64,000 nucleotides of DNA from Actinomadura opuntiae (lineage in GTDB: Bacteria > Actinomycetota > Actinomycetes > Streptosporangiales > Streptosporangiaceae): the NCBI RefSeq assembly GCF_030283205.1, contig NZ_JASNWF010000002.1, positions 496,001 to 560,000 on the forward strand, in the 5' to 3' direction. The position numbers and the translations under genes are program-made. Within the stretch, counting starts at the first letter, position 1. Every line of letters starts with the position of its first letter. Under the pieces are notes generated by a model, which searched no databases, was not told the origin of the DNA, and was given only the letters and a program-made list of their open reading frames with translations. This document shows positions 26,178 through 34,082 of the stretch, piece by piece.

Positions 26178-27488
26178 TCAGGTGGCCTCGCCGCGGGCGA
26201 TGTAGAGGTTCATGTTGGTGAAGTCGAGGGTGATGTTGTAGGGCTTCCAGAAGCAGTGGGCGAACCAGCCGATCGTGTCGAACCCCGACCCGTAAGGCCA
26301 GGGCACGTTGACCGGCATGTTCGGGTCCGTTTCGCAATAGACGTCGTTGGCGACGGCGTCGCCGAGGCGGATCTCCTTGGGGTAGCAGGGGTAGGTGGTG
26401 GTGGCGTGGCTGTGGGCAGCCGTTTCGATCGGACGGTCGTAATCGGTGCGGACGCCCAACCGCTTGGCCGTCTCCCCGGCCATGCCCGCGACCATTTCGC
26501 CGATTCCGCCGAAGTTCACGCCCATCACCCGTAGGCCGGAACCGGCGATGCTGCCCGTGCTTTGGAGGTCGTGGTCACGGGACAGCCACAGCGGCAGCGG
26601 CTTGGTGCCCGCCTGGGCGGCGGCGCGCACCCGGCTGGCCGTTTCGGGGGTCGGGCGGCGCAGGATCAACGACCGGCCCGCGTAATCGAAGGTGGTCAGC
26701 AGGTGGTAGAAGACCCACGTCCCGATCAGGCCGTCGTTGTCAGTGTCGACGTCTTCGCCTGTCTCCGTCGACGACCAACCCACGGGGACGTTGCGCAGTT
26801 CGATGCCGCCCAGCTTGAGAGAGTCCAGCACCCCGTAGTACACCCATATGGCGGTGCCTTCGAAGTCGCTCTTTTCCTTGTATACGGGGCTCACCCCGGC
26901 TTCCTTGGCCGCCGACGAGGTCAGGCTCAGATTCGGCGCGCCGGTGTAGAACATCAGGCGCTTCGGCGGTCCGCCGTTGACCGAGGCCTCTACCACCGGG
27001 GACGGGTCCATCCGCTGCCACGGCACACGGCCGATGTCGCCGTAGATCTGGTACGGCTTGCCGCGGACGGCCGCGAACCAATTGGCGTAGCCTTCCTCGC
27101 CGGCAGCTCGCCAGCATGGTACGGAGAGGGAGAACTTGTCCTGCCGGATGTAGCAGTCGCCCAGCAGCGCGTTGGTCTGCTTGTCCTCGGGCGCCAACTT
27201 GAGCGCCATCGTGAGGAACTTCTCCGCGTCGGGGAACTTGTTGCCCAGTAGCCCGATGTAGCCGCGCTGGCGAGCCGCGTTCAGGTTCGTGGGGTCCTTT
27301 TTCAGGATCTCCTCATACGCGCGGCCGGCCTGCTCGAACTTCCCGGCCTTGAACAACGCGTCCGCGTCACTGCCGTCGGCGTGCGCCGTAGCGGCCTTTC
27401 CCAGCAGTGGTGTGGTCGCGGCGGCACCGGCCACCACGGCTGCGCCCCGCAGTAGCGAACGCCGGTCCCATTTCCCGTCATCAGCCAC
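26178..27488 (-). CDS. Tat-exported TPR protein with two retropepsin-like lobes lacking catalytic aspartates
   Basis: 436 aa from GTG 27488, chosen for AGGAGAGGG just upstream. The twin-arginine signal is WDRRSLLRGAAVVAGAAA, residues ~7-24. One TPR-like helical repeat unit follows (LFKAGKFEQAGRAYEEILKKDPTNLNAARQRGY, ~residues 41-75), then two aspartyl-protease-like lobes. Lobe 1 has LMFYTGAPNLSLTSSAAKEAGV where LLDTGA is expected, so the catalytic Asp is Tyr; its closing segment DNDGLIGTWVF..FDYAGRSLILRR is normal. Lobe 2 has LRVMGVNFGGIGEMV in place of DTG and ends with DTIGWFAHCFW..ITLDFTNMNLYIARG. Both sites therefore look inactive. It may bind peptides or act as a scaffold outside the cell. 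GC is clearly below the window average. Confidence 0.65.
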   Translation of the reverse strand: MADDGKWDRRSLLRGAAVVAGAAATTPLLGKAATAHADGSDADALFKAGKFEQAGRAYEEILKKDPTNLNAARQRGYIGLLGNKFPDAEKFLTMALKLAPEDKQTNALLGDCYIRQDKFSLSVPCWRAAGEEGYANWFAAVRGKPYQIYGDIGRVPWQRMDPSPVVEASVNGGPPKRLMFYTGAPNLSLTSSAAKEAGVSPVYKEKSDFEGTAIWVYYGVLDSLKLGGIELRNVPVGWSSTETGEDVDTDNDGLIGTWVFYHLLTTFDYAGRSLILRRPTPETASRVRAAAQAGTKPLPLWLSRDHDLQSTGSIAGSGLRVMGVNFGGIGEMVAGMAGETAKRLGVRTDYDRPIETAAHSHATTTYPCYPKEIRLGDAVANDVYCETDPNMPVNVPWPYGSGFDTIGWFAHCFWKPYNITLDFTNMNLYIARGEAT

Positions 27489-27766
27489 GGCCCTCTCCTC
27501 TTCGGCGATCACCTTCCGGAACCGGGGCGCCAAGCCCTCGGCACGGACCGCTGTGGTCCATGCCTCCCACCGAAGACCGAAGAGTGTTGCCGTGGCGTAT
27601 GCGCTTTTCGATACGCCCGCGATACACCCAGTCCCAGGCGTCAAGGAAGCGGTCCAAGCACCGAGCGCTACCGACTACCGCGATGAGGAACTGGTCGCCG
27701 AGGACCCGATCCCGTCGACGGCGTCACCGAGATGGAGGTGGCACGGCGCGCGGTGGCGCCTGCGCG

Positions 27767-28150
27767 TCAGGAGACGGGGACGGGGAGGTGCCTGGCGAGG
27801 ACCTCGATGTGGGTCCGGTGCGCCTCGGCGTGCCGCCTGCGGCCGGCCTCGGTGACCTCGACGAAGACGCCGCGCCGGTCGGACTCGCACAGGCCGCGCT
27901 GGACCAGGCCGTTCTTCTCCAGCCGGGCGACCGTCCGGGACAGGGCGCTCTGGCTGAGGTACATGGCCGCGGCGATCTCCTGCATGCGGCGCTTCTCGCA
28001 GTCGGCCTCGACGAGCCTGTCGAGCGTCTCGAACTCGCTCATGCTCAGGCCGTGGGCCTCCTGCAGTGCACGGTCGAGATCGCAGGCGACCGTGTTGTAG
28101 CAGGTCGCGAGCGTCCGCCACCGGCCCACCAGGGCCGCTTCCGACTCCAT
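27767..28150 (-). CDS. MarR family transcriptional regulator
   Basis: 127 aa from ATG 28150. Winged-helix core: MSEFETLDRLVEADCEKRRMQEIAAAMYLSQSALSRTVARLEKNGLVQRGLCESDRRGVFVEVTEAG, with the recognition helix SQSALSRTVARLE and the wing around DRRGVFVEV. It is divergent from an MFS exporter, and the 100-bp space between them has paired ATGCAT-type sites, one placed inside the exporter promoter, so repression of the exporter is the likely role. CNTVACDLDRALQE has a cysteine early in the protein and LVEADCEKRR another; a redox or ligand switch is possible but unproven. Confidence 0.9.
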   Translation of the reverse strand: MESEAALVGRWRTLATCYNTVACDLDRALQEAHGLSMSEFETLDRLVEADCEKRRMQEIAAAMYLSQSALSRTVARLEKNGLVQRGLCESDRRGVFVEVTEAGRRRHAEAHRTHIEVLARHLPVPVS

Positions 28151-28165
28151 GCCGCGCATCCTAGC

Positions 28166-28242
28166 ATGCATGCGCATCAGATGCACCAGCATTAAATTCG
28201 GCCGAAATTTATGCTTGCACATTGAATGCATGTGCATGTAAC
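28166..28242. promoter_or_regulatory. MarR operator pair and exporter promoter
   Basis: ATGCATGCGCAT (28166-28177) and ATGCATGTGCAT (28226-28237) are near-identical, 60 bp apart. The second lies between TTGCAC (28215-28220) and TGTAAC (28237-28242), a plausible -35/-10 pair with a 16-bp spacer. A further palindrome-like AAATTCGG-CCGAAATTT is at 28194-28210. A repressor on these sites would cover both divergent promoters. Confidence 0.6.
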
Positions 28243-28252
28243 GTCCTCCGAC

Positions 28253-29704
28253 GTGACTATCACCGACACCTCACCTGCCTCTGCCGTCCACCGGCCGGCC
28301 GCCGCGAGCGCGCCGGCCGAACAGGCCTGGACTCCCCGGCTGTGGGGAGTCCTCGCGGTCCTGTGCGCCGTGCTGTTCCTCGACGGCCTCGACGTGTCCA
28401 TGGTCGGCGTCGCGCTCCCGTCGATCGGGACCGAGCTCGGCCTGTCCACCACCTCGCTGCAGTGGATCGTGAACGGCTACGTGCTCGGCTACGGCAGCCT
28501 CCTGCTGCTCGGCGGGCGCACCGCCGACCTCCTCGGCCGCCGCCGGGTCTTCCTCACCGCGCTGGCCGTGTTCGCCATCGCGTCGCTGGTGGGCGGCCTG
28601 GTCAGCGACGGGACGCTGCTCGTCGTCACCCGCTTCGTCAAGGGCCTGGCCGCCGCGTTCACCGCGCCGACCGCCCTGTCCATCCTGACCACCAGCTTCG
28701 CCGAGGGCCGCGCGCGCAACCGGGCGCTGTCGGTCTTCTCGGTCTTCGGCGCGAGCGGCTACTCCTCCGGGCTGATCCTCGGCGGGCTGCTCACCAGCTT
28801 CGGCTGGCGCTGGACGTTCCTGACCCCCGTCCCGCTCGCCCTCGTCGCCCTGGTCGCGGGCATCGCCCTGATCCCGCGGGACAAGCCCGCGGCCGACGGC
28901 GGCCACGACCTCGTCGGCGCCGTCACGCTGACCGGCGGCATGCTCCTCGCGGTCTACACCGTCGTCTCGGCGCCGGACCGCGGCTGGCTCGACCCGGTCA
29001 CGCTCGGCTCCATCGCGCTCGCCGCCGCGCTGCTGATCGGCTTCGTCGTCACCGAGAACAAGGTGCGGCACCCGCTGATCAGGCTCGGCATCCTGAAGAT
29101 CGGCTCGATCGTCCGCGCCAACCTCAGCATCGTCGCGCTCTTCGGCTCCTACCTGAGCTTCCAGTTCATGATGACCCTCTACCTGCAGGACGTCCTGCAC
29201 TGGTCGCCGCTCAGGATGGCCATGGCGCTGCTGCCCGCCGGGCTGATCGTCGCCTTCGGCTCCCCGTTCGTCGGCCGGCTGATCGACCGCTACGGGACGC
29301 CGCGGCTGATCATCAGCTCCATGACCTCGCTGAGCCTCGGCTACGTGTGGTTCCTGGCCACCGCCGGGAACACCCCGGGCTACGCCTTCACGATCCTGCC
29401 GACGATGCTCCTGCTGGGCGGCGGCTTCGCGTTCGGCTTCAGCTCGATCATGGCCCAGGCCACCGACGGCATCGACGACTCCGAGCAGGGCCTGGCCTCC
29501 GGGCTGGTCCAGACGTCCGGCCAGGTCGGCGCCGCCCTGGTGCTCGCCGTGGTGACCGCGCTGGTCGCCGGCGGGACCGGTGCGGGCGGCGGCGACTTCG
29601 CCGAGTTCCACCCGGGCGTCAACCTGGTGAGCGGCGTCGCCGTGGTGGGGCTGGTGCTGAACCTGATCCCGCTGCTCCGCGTCACCCGCGGCAAGCACGC
29701 CTGA
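28253..29704 (+). CDS. MFS exporter (DHA2, 14-helix type)
   Basis: 483 aa from GTG 28253. No ribosome site precedes it, but the -10-like TGTAAC ends 10 bases before, so translation may be leaderless; ATG 28226 in the same frame lies within the promoter and is less likely. Helix 1 has VLFLDGLDVSMVGVALPSIG, the DHA2 D1 motif; motif A is GGRTADLLGRRRVF; GYSSGLILGGLLTSFGWRWTFL is the motif C region. It probably exports small toxic compounds and is controlled by the divergent MarR regulator. A strong terminator follows at 29736-29765. Confidence 0.9.
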   Translation: MTITDTSPASAVHRPAAASAPAEQAWTPRLWGVLAVLCAVLFLDGLDVSMVGVALPSIGTELGLSTTSLQWIVNGYVLGYGSLLLLGGRTADLLGRRRVFLTALAVFAIASLVGGLVSDGTLLVVTRFVKGLAAAFTAPTALSILTTSFAEGRARNRALSVFSVFGASGYSSGLILGGLLTSFGWRWTFLTPVPLALVALVAGIALIPRDKPAADGGHDLVGAVTLTGGMLLAVYTVVSAPDRGWLDPVTLGSIALAAALLIGFVVTENKVRHPLIRLGILKIGSIVRANLSIVALFGSYLSFQFMMTLYLQDVLHWSPLRMAMALLPAGLIVAFGSPFVGRLIDRYGTPRLIISSMTSLSLGYVWFLATAGNTPGYAFTILPTMLLLGGGFAFGFSSIMAQATDGIDDSEQGLASGLVQTSGQVGAALVLAVVTALVAGGTGAGGGDFAEFHPGVNLVSGVAVVGLVLNLIPLLRVTRGKHA

Positions 29705-29735
29705 CCCCTGCTGTCGCCGGACCACAGGGCGGCCT

Positions 29736-29765
29736 CCCGACCGGGAGGCCGCCCTTTCCGCTTCC
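29736..29765 (+). terminator. Terminator of the MarR-linked MFS gene
   Basis: AGGGCGGCCTCCC (29736-29748) pairs perfectly with GGGAGGCCGCCCT (29753-29765), four-base loop, followed by TTCCGC; 32 bases after the stop codon. Confidence 0.85.
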
Positions 29766-29824
29766 TGCCGGCCCGCGCACGGTGGCCATCGCCGCACCGT
29801 CCGCGCCGACGCAGAAGGGCGGCT

Positions 29825-30466
29825 GTGGTTAGCTCTGCAAGCGTGAGTGACTCGCAGGTGCCTGCTCAGCCATCGGATCTGAGTACCTACGCGCGCATCC
29901 GGAACGCCGCGTTGCAGGGGTTCGCCGACAAGGGCGTCGCCGCGACGTCGATCCGCGACGTCGCCGCCGCGGCCGGGCTGTCCCCGGGCCTGGTGCAGCA
30001 CCATTTCGGCACCAAGGCGCGGCTGCGCGAAGCGGTCAACGAGTACGTGATCGCGGTCGCCGTCGAGACCTTCCGCGACCTCGCCCGGGACGGTGACGGT
30101 GACGGCGAGACGGCGTGGGGCGCGATGGGCGACGTCGTGACGGCGTGGGTCCGCGACAACGCGGTCGCGCTGCGGTACCTGGCGCGGGCGCTCGCCGAGG
30201 GGGACGAGGAGGCGGCCAAGATCTTCGACGCGCTGATCGAGATCGCGCGCACCGGCTGGCTCGCGCCGCTCGACCGCGACGGACGGCTGCGCGCCGACGC
30301 CGACCGGGACTGGGCCGCGCTCCACGTGGTGGTGTTCAACCTGGCCTGCGTGTTCTTCGAGCCGGCGATCAGCCGGCATCTTCCCGGGCCGTTCTTCGGC
30401 CCCGAGCAGCTGCACCGGTGGAACACCGCGACGACCGAGCTGTACCGCCGGGCCCTGTCCACCTGA
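29825..30466 (+). CDS. TetR/AcrR family transcriptional regulator
   Basis: 213 aa from GTG 29825 (GAAGGG five bases upstream); GTG 29843 in frame is an alternative start. The DNA-binding domain is at ~residues 22-70: YARIRNAALQGFADKGVAATSIRDVAAAAGLSPGLVQHHFGTKARLREAV, a standard TetR helix-turn-helix. The C-terminal domain is helical with no recognised ligand motif. Two bases after its stop codon a palindrome (30468-30483) begins, upstream of the small ABM-like gene at 30511, which is therefore the likely target. Confidence 0.9.
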   Translation: MVSSASVSDSQVPAQPSDLSTYARIRNAALQGFADKGVAATSIRDVAAAAGLSPGLVQHHFGTKARLREAVNEYVIAVAVETFRDLARDGDGDGETAWGAMGDVVTAWVRDNAVALRYLARALAEGDEEAAKIFDALIEIARTGWLAPLDRDGRLRADADRDWAALHVVVFNLACVFFEPAISRHLPGPFFGPEQLHRWNTATTELYRRALST

Positions 30467-30467
30467 C

Positions 30468-30500
30468 CGATACGGTTGTATCGGACAAAATACAGTCGTA
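30468..30500 (+). promoter_or_regulatory. Palindromic operator upstream of the ABM-like gene
   Basis: CGATAC (30468-30473) and GTATCG (30478-30483) form a perfect palindrome around GGTT, and a further GTATCG half-site occurs at 30498-30503. TACAGT (30491-30496) could be the -10, giving a very short leader before ATG 30511. The adjacent TetR is the likely ligand. Confidence 0.6.
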
Positions 30501-30510
30501 TCGTGGCCGC

Positions 30511-30921
30511 ATGACATGGTTCGTGCGGTTCTGGAAGAACGGGGACGATGCGGCGGACGGTGGCCGGGTGCACGTCAGCATGAACGACTACCTGGTGCAC
30601 CGGTTCCGCGACGTCCCCCGCGTGGCGAGGGCCGGAATGAGGTTCCGCCACGCCTGGCCCGACACGGAGGGCGCGCTCGGATTGTGGCTCGCCACGACCG
30701 GTGATGGGCGGCGGCAGATCTCCGTCTCGGTCTGGCGCGATTCGGCTGATCTGCAGCGTTTCGTCCGATCGCCGGGGCATCGGCGGGTGGTGCGCGACTT
30801 CCGCGACTCCGGAACGCTCATCAACACCATGTGGACGGCCGAGCGACTCGACCGCCGGCTGATCTGGCGCCAGGCCGAGGAGCGCCTCACGGGGTTGCTG
30901 GCCGACGTCCCCCACCACTAG
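30511..30921 (+). CDS. Small protein resembling antibiotic-biosynthesis-monooxygenase-like (dimeric alpha/beta barrel) proteins
   Basis: 136 aa from ATG 30511. The pattern ...GALGLWLATTGDGRRQISVSVWRDSADLQRFVRSPGHRRVVRDFRDSG looks like the strand-helix repeat of the ABM/dimeric alpha-beta barrel superfamily, where a WxD...FxxxxxH stretch is common. No cofactor site is seen, as usual for this class. It follows the TetR regulator with a palindromic operator between them, so expression is probably ligand-controlled. An SRPBCC protein gene follows 80 bp downstream. Function cannot be named more precisely. Confidence 0.6.
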   Translation: MTWFVRFWKNGDDAADGGRVHVSMNDYLVHRFRDVPRVARAGMRFRHAWPDTEGALGLWLATTGDGRRQISVSVWRDSADLQRFVRSPGHRRVVRDFRDSGTLINTMWTAERLDRRLIWRQAEERLTGLLADVPHH

Positions 30922-31001
30922 ACGGCTTCCGTGCGGCCGCCGGGCGGCGTCACCATCGCGCTGCTGGCCGCCCGGCCCACCTCAAGGGATTGGCGGACAC
31001 C

Positions 31002-31523
31002 ATGAGAACCCACGGCCCACCCGACGAGCGAAGTATCACCGGACGTGATGGCGCGTCCGTCGTTGTGGAGCAGAGCATCGCCGCTTCGCCCGAGGCGTTG
31101 TATGCGCTGGTCAGCGAGGTGTCCCAGATGGGGCGATGGAGTCCGGAGACGACCGGCTGCCGATGGATCGCCCCGGCGACCGGCCCGGCCGTCGGCGCCC
31201 GCTTCAGGGGGACGAACCGGCGTGGCCTGCGCCGCTGGTCCACGACCTGCACGGTCACCGCCGCCGAACCCGGCCGGCGGTTCGAGTTCGAGGTCCGCAT
31301 CGGCGGACGGCCCGTCGCGCGCTGGCGCTACACCTTCCAGGGCGACGGCGACGGATGCCGGGTCGCCGAGCGGTGGACCGACCTGCGTCCGGCATGGGCG
31401 AAGCCGCTGTCGCGGTTGGTCTCGGGCGTATCGGACCGTGCCCGGCACAACCGCCGGACCATGCAGGCGACCCTCGCGGCGCTGGCGTCGACCGCCGAGA
31501 CGTCCGCGGCGAGGCGACCATGA
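31002..31523 (+). CDS. SRPBCC (START-like) family protein
   Basis: 173 aa from ATG 31002. The fold pattern is clear: VVVEQSIAASPEALYALVSEVSQMGRWSPETTGCRW at the start, GARFRGTNRRGLRRWSTTCTVTAAEPGRRFEFEV in the middle, and a long C-terminal helix. These proteins form a hydrophobic pocket for lipids, polyketides or other small molecules and may act as cyclases or carriers. Its stop overlaps the start of the NAD(P)-binding protein by four bases (ATGA), so the two are translationally coupled. The ribosome site is weak. Confidence 0.88.
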   Translation: MRTHGPPDERSITGRDGASVVVEQSIAASPEALYALVSEVSQMGRWSPETTGCRWIAPATGPAVGARFRGTNRRGLRRWSTTCTVTAAEPGRRFEFEVRIGGRPVARWRYTFQGDGDGCRVAERWTDLRPAWAKPLSRLVSGVSDRARHNRRTMQATLAALASTAETSAARRP

Positions 31524-32458
31524 CCACGGTGCTGGTCCTGGGCGGCTACGGCGCGGTCGGCCGCCACCTCGTCGCGCGGTTGTGGCAGGACGGGCATGTC
31601 GCGCTGACGGCCGGCCGGGACGCCGCCCGCGCCGACCGGCCGATCGATCTCGCTCAACCCGACCTGCGTTCCTATCTGTCCGCGCTGGTCGGAATCGATG
31701 TCGTGGTCAACGCCTCGGGAAAGGAGGATCCGCGGCTGGCGGAGCTCGCGACGGCGCAAGGGGCCGCGTTCGTCGACATCACGGCCACCACCTCCTACGT
31801 CACCGCGCTGGAACGGCTCGATCCGCCACGACCGGTGCTCCTCAGCGTCGGGCTTGCTCCCGGCCTGACCAACCTGCTCGCCGCCGCCGTCCACCGCGCC
31901 GCCCCCGGCCCGATCGATGTGGCCGTCCTGCTCGGCGCCGGCGAACGCCACGGCCCGGCGGCCACCGAGTGGACGTACCGGCTGCTCGGCAGGCGCTTCC
32001 ACCACGACGGCGCCGCGGTCCGCAACTTCGCCGGGTCGCGGCGGTTCGACCTGCCCGGCCACGGCCGCAGGCGGCTCTATCGCCTGGACTTCTCCGACCA
32101 GCACACCCTCACCCGCGACCTGGGCGTCCGGACGCGCACCTACTTCGGCCTCGACTCACGGTCCGCGACCGCGGCCCTGGCGGCCCTGACCTGGGTGCCC
32201 GGCGGCTCGCACGCGCCCCGCGGCCTGCGCGTCCCGGGCGGCGACCATTGGCTCGTCCTGGCCCGCGGCCACGACGGCACCACGCGATGGGCCCGCGGAC
32301 GCGACCAGTCCCGCGGCACGGCGATCATCGCGGCCGCCGCCGTCGGCCTCGTGACCGGGCTGCCGCCCGGAACGCACCACCTTCACAACGGCCTCGACCT
32401 CCGCGACCTCCCCACAGGCCAGGGCATCGAACTCGACACGCCACTGCCAGCACGGTGA
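31520..32458 (+). CDS. Saccharopine-dehydrogenase-like NAD(P)-binding protein
   Basis: 312 aa from ATG 31520, overlapping the SRPBCC stop. The Rossmann motif is TTVLVLGGYGAVGRHLVARL at the N-terminus, followed by GIDVVVNASG and AAFVDITATTSYV, the usual sequence of the saccharopine dehydrogenase-like family in which an unstable imine or enamine intermediate is handled, and by the SVGLAPGLTNLLA segment that shapes the active site. Coupling to a START-like protein suggests joint processing of a hydrophobic small molecule; no biosynthetic cluster is visible around it. Confidence 0.85.
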   Translation: MTTVLVLGGYGAVGRHLVARLWQDGHVALTAGRDAARADRPIDLAQPDLRSYLSALVGIDVVVNASGKEDPRLAELATAQGAAFVDITATTSYVTALERLDPPRPVLLSVGLAPGLTNLLAAAVHRAAPGPIDVAVLLGAGERHGPAATEWTYRLLGRRFHHDGAAVRNFAGSRRFDLPGHGRRRLYRLDFSDQHTLTRDLGVRTRTYFGLDSRSATAALAALTWVPGGSHAPRGLRVPGGDHWLVLARGHDGTTRWARGRDQSRGTAIIAAAAVGLVTGLPPGTHHLHNGLDLRDLPTGQGIELDTPLPAR

Positions 32459-32492
32459 GGACCCGCCCTTGCTCTCCGGCGACGCGGGAGGT

Positions 32493-33086
32493 TCAGCGGC
32501 GGAGACCGTCCAAGAGGGCGAGGACGGCGGGCTCGGCCTCGGCGCGGGCGGCTTCGGCGTCGTCGGCGGCGGCGATGAGCAGCCCGGCCTCGCCCAGCCC
32601 GGCGAGGACCACGTGGGCGAGCGCCCGGAGCGGGACGTCGTCGCGCAGCATCCCGGCCGCCCGGCCTAGTTCCAGACCCGCGATCACCACGCCGAGGGCG
32701 TACCGCTCGTCGATCTCCCGCCACTCGGCCCAGCCGAGCACCGACGGCGCCTCGACCAGGCCGATGCGGGCCCGGTCCGCTTCGACGCAGGACCGCAGGT
32801 AGGTCCGCACCCCCGCCTCGAGGGCGGCCATCGGGTCGGCGCCGCCCAGACCGTCCATCTCCGCGGAGATCTCCGCGATCAGCTCCTGCTGGAGCTGCTC
32901 GTAGACGGCCCGGAACAGGTCCTTCTTGTCCTTGAAGTGGTGGTACATGGCGCCCCGCGAGCTGCCGGCCCGGCCGACGATCTCCGGGGTGCCGACCGCC
33001 GCGTAGCCGCGCTCGGCGAACAGCGCGCGCGCCGCCGCGATCAGGTGGGCGCGGGTCGCTTCGGACTTCTCGGCCTGCCGGCTCAT
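32493..33086 (-). CDS. TetR/AcrR family transcriptional regulator
   Basis: 197 aa from ATG 33086 with GAGAGGCGAG just upstream. DNA-binding domain at ~residues 8-55: TRAHLIAAARALFAERGYAAVGTPEIVGRAGSSRGAMYHHFKDKKDLFRAVYEQL, with a typical C-terminal helical domain (EAPSVLGWAEWREIDERY) found in regulators of this subgroup. It is divergent from two alpha/beta-hydrolase genes; overlapping palindromes of the GCCTGTTT type at 33115-33140 fill the space. Control of the hydrolase operon and of itself is the likely role. Confidence 0.92.
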   Translation of the reverse strand: MSRQAEKSEATRAHLIAAARALFAERGYAAVGTPEIVGRAGSSRGAMYHHFKDKKDLFRAVYEQLQQELIAEISAEMDGLGGADPMAALEAGVRTYLRSCVEADRARIGLVEAPSVLGWAEWREIDERYALGVVIAGLELGRAAGMLRDDVPLRALAHVVLAGLGEAGLLIAAADDAEAARAEAEPAVLALLDGLRR

Positions 33087-33114
33087 CGCTCGCCTCTCCA
33101 TGGGTGCACTGGCC

Positions 33115-33140
33115 GCCTGTTTAAAACAGGCAGCCTGTTT
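33115..33140. promoter_or_regulatory. Overlapping palindromes between TetR and hydrolase genes
   Basis: GCCTGTTTAAAACAGGC (33115-33131) is a perfect palindrome, and AAACAGGC (33124-33131) with GCCTGTTT (33133-33140) forms a second one sharing the middle half-site. The three half-sites would let two dimers bind head to tail or exchange places. Confidence 0.8.
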
Positions 33141-33185
33141 GTTATTGTGGCTCTCATACGCATTCTCTCGACAAGGGGCGTGGAG

Positions 33186-34082
33186 ATGAGCGACGTACAG
33201 GCCGCCACCCGGGCGCGGTGGCGCGACGCGGACCTGGGCACGCGGCGCGAGATCGACGTGCCGGGCGGACGGATCGCGGTGTTCGAGGCGGGCGAGGGCG
33301 AACCGGTGGTGTTCGTCCACGGCGTGCTGGCCAACGCCAACCTCTGGCGCCGCGTCGTGGCGCGGCTGTCGGACCGCTACCGCTGTGTGACGCTGGACCT
33401 GCCGTTCGGCGCGCACACCGTGCCGATGCCCGGCGCCGACCTCACCCCGCCGGCCTTGGCAGCCATGGTCGCCGGCGCGATCGAGTTCCTGGACGTCGGG
33501 CCGGTCACGCTGGTCGGCAACGACAGCGGCGGCGCCGTCTGCCAGCTCGTCGCTACCACCCGACCCGAACTGGTCGGTCGGCTCGTGCTCACCTCCTGCG
33601 ACGCCTACGACAACTTCCCGCCGAGGTTCTTCGGCTACCTCAAGCTCGCGACGCGCATCCCCGGCGGGATCGGGGCGCTGCTGGCCACCCTGCGGTTCCT
33701 CCCGGCGCTGCGCCGGCTGCCGATCGCCTTCGGATGGCTGGCCCGCCGCCCCCTGCCGCGCGCGGTGACCGACTCCTACGTCCTGCCCGCCTGGGCGGAC
33801 CGCGGCGTCCGCGACGACCTCCTCCGGGTGCTGCGCGGCCTGGACGCGCGGCACACCCTCGCCGCTGCGAAACGCTTCGGGTCCTTCACCTCGCCGGTGC
33901 TCGTCGCCTGGTCCGAGCGGGACCGCTTCTTCCCCGCCGCCCATGCCGAACGGCTGGCCACCGACTTCCCCGACGCCCGGCTCGAATGGATCCCCGGAGC
34001 GCGCACCTTCTCTCCCGAGGACCAGCCCACCCGCCTGGCGTCCGCGATCGCCGGGTTCGTCCCGCTGCGGGCCACCCGATGA
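33186..34082 (+). CDS. Alpha/beta hydrolase with Asp nucleophile motif
   Basis: 298 aa from ATG 33186 (AAGGGG eight bases upstream). The fold runs VVFVHGVLANANLWRRV (oxyanion), TLDLPFGAHTVP, and the nucleophile elbow VGNDSGGAV, where the nucleophile position is Asp rather than Ser, as in haloalkane dehalogenases and epoxide hydrolases. The late segment that normally reads GAGHF before the last helix reads GARTFSPEDQP, so the usual catalytic His is missing; relatives with RTF at this point are known to me from actinomycetes. Its activity is therefore uncertain. The stop overlaps the next hydrolase start by four bases. The divergent TetR probably controls both. Confidence 0.85.
   Translation: MSDVQAATRARWRDADLGTRREIDVPGGRIAVFEAGEGEPVVFVHGVLANANLWRRVVARLSDRYRCVTLDLPFGAHTVPMPGADLTPPALAAMVAGAIEFLDVGPVTLVGNDSGGAVCQLVATTRPELVGRLVLTSCDAYDNFPPRFFGYLKLATRIPGGIGALLATLRFLPALRRLPIAFGWLARRPLPRAVTDSYVLPAWADRGVRDDLLRVLRGLDARHTLAAAKRFGSFTSPVLVAWSERDRFFPAAHAERLATDFPDARLEWIPGARTFSPEDQPTRLASAIAGFVPLRATR

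Noticed and set aside
26178..27488. An active aspartyl protease
   Set aside because: Both expected DTG sites are altered (YTG and VNFG).
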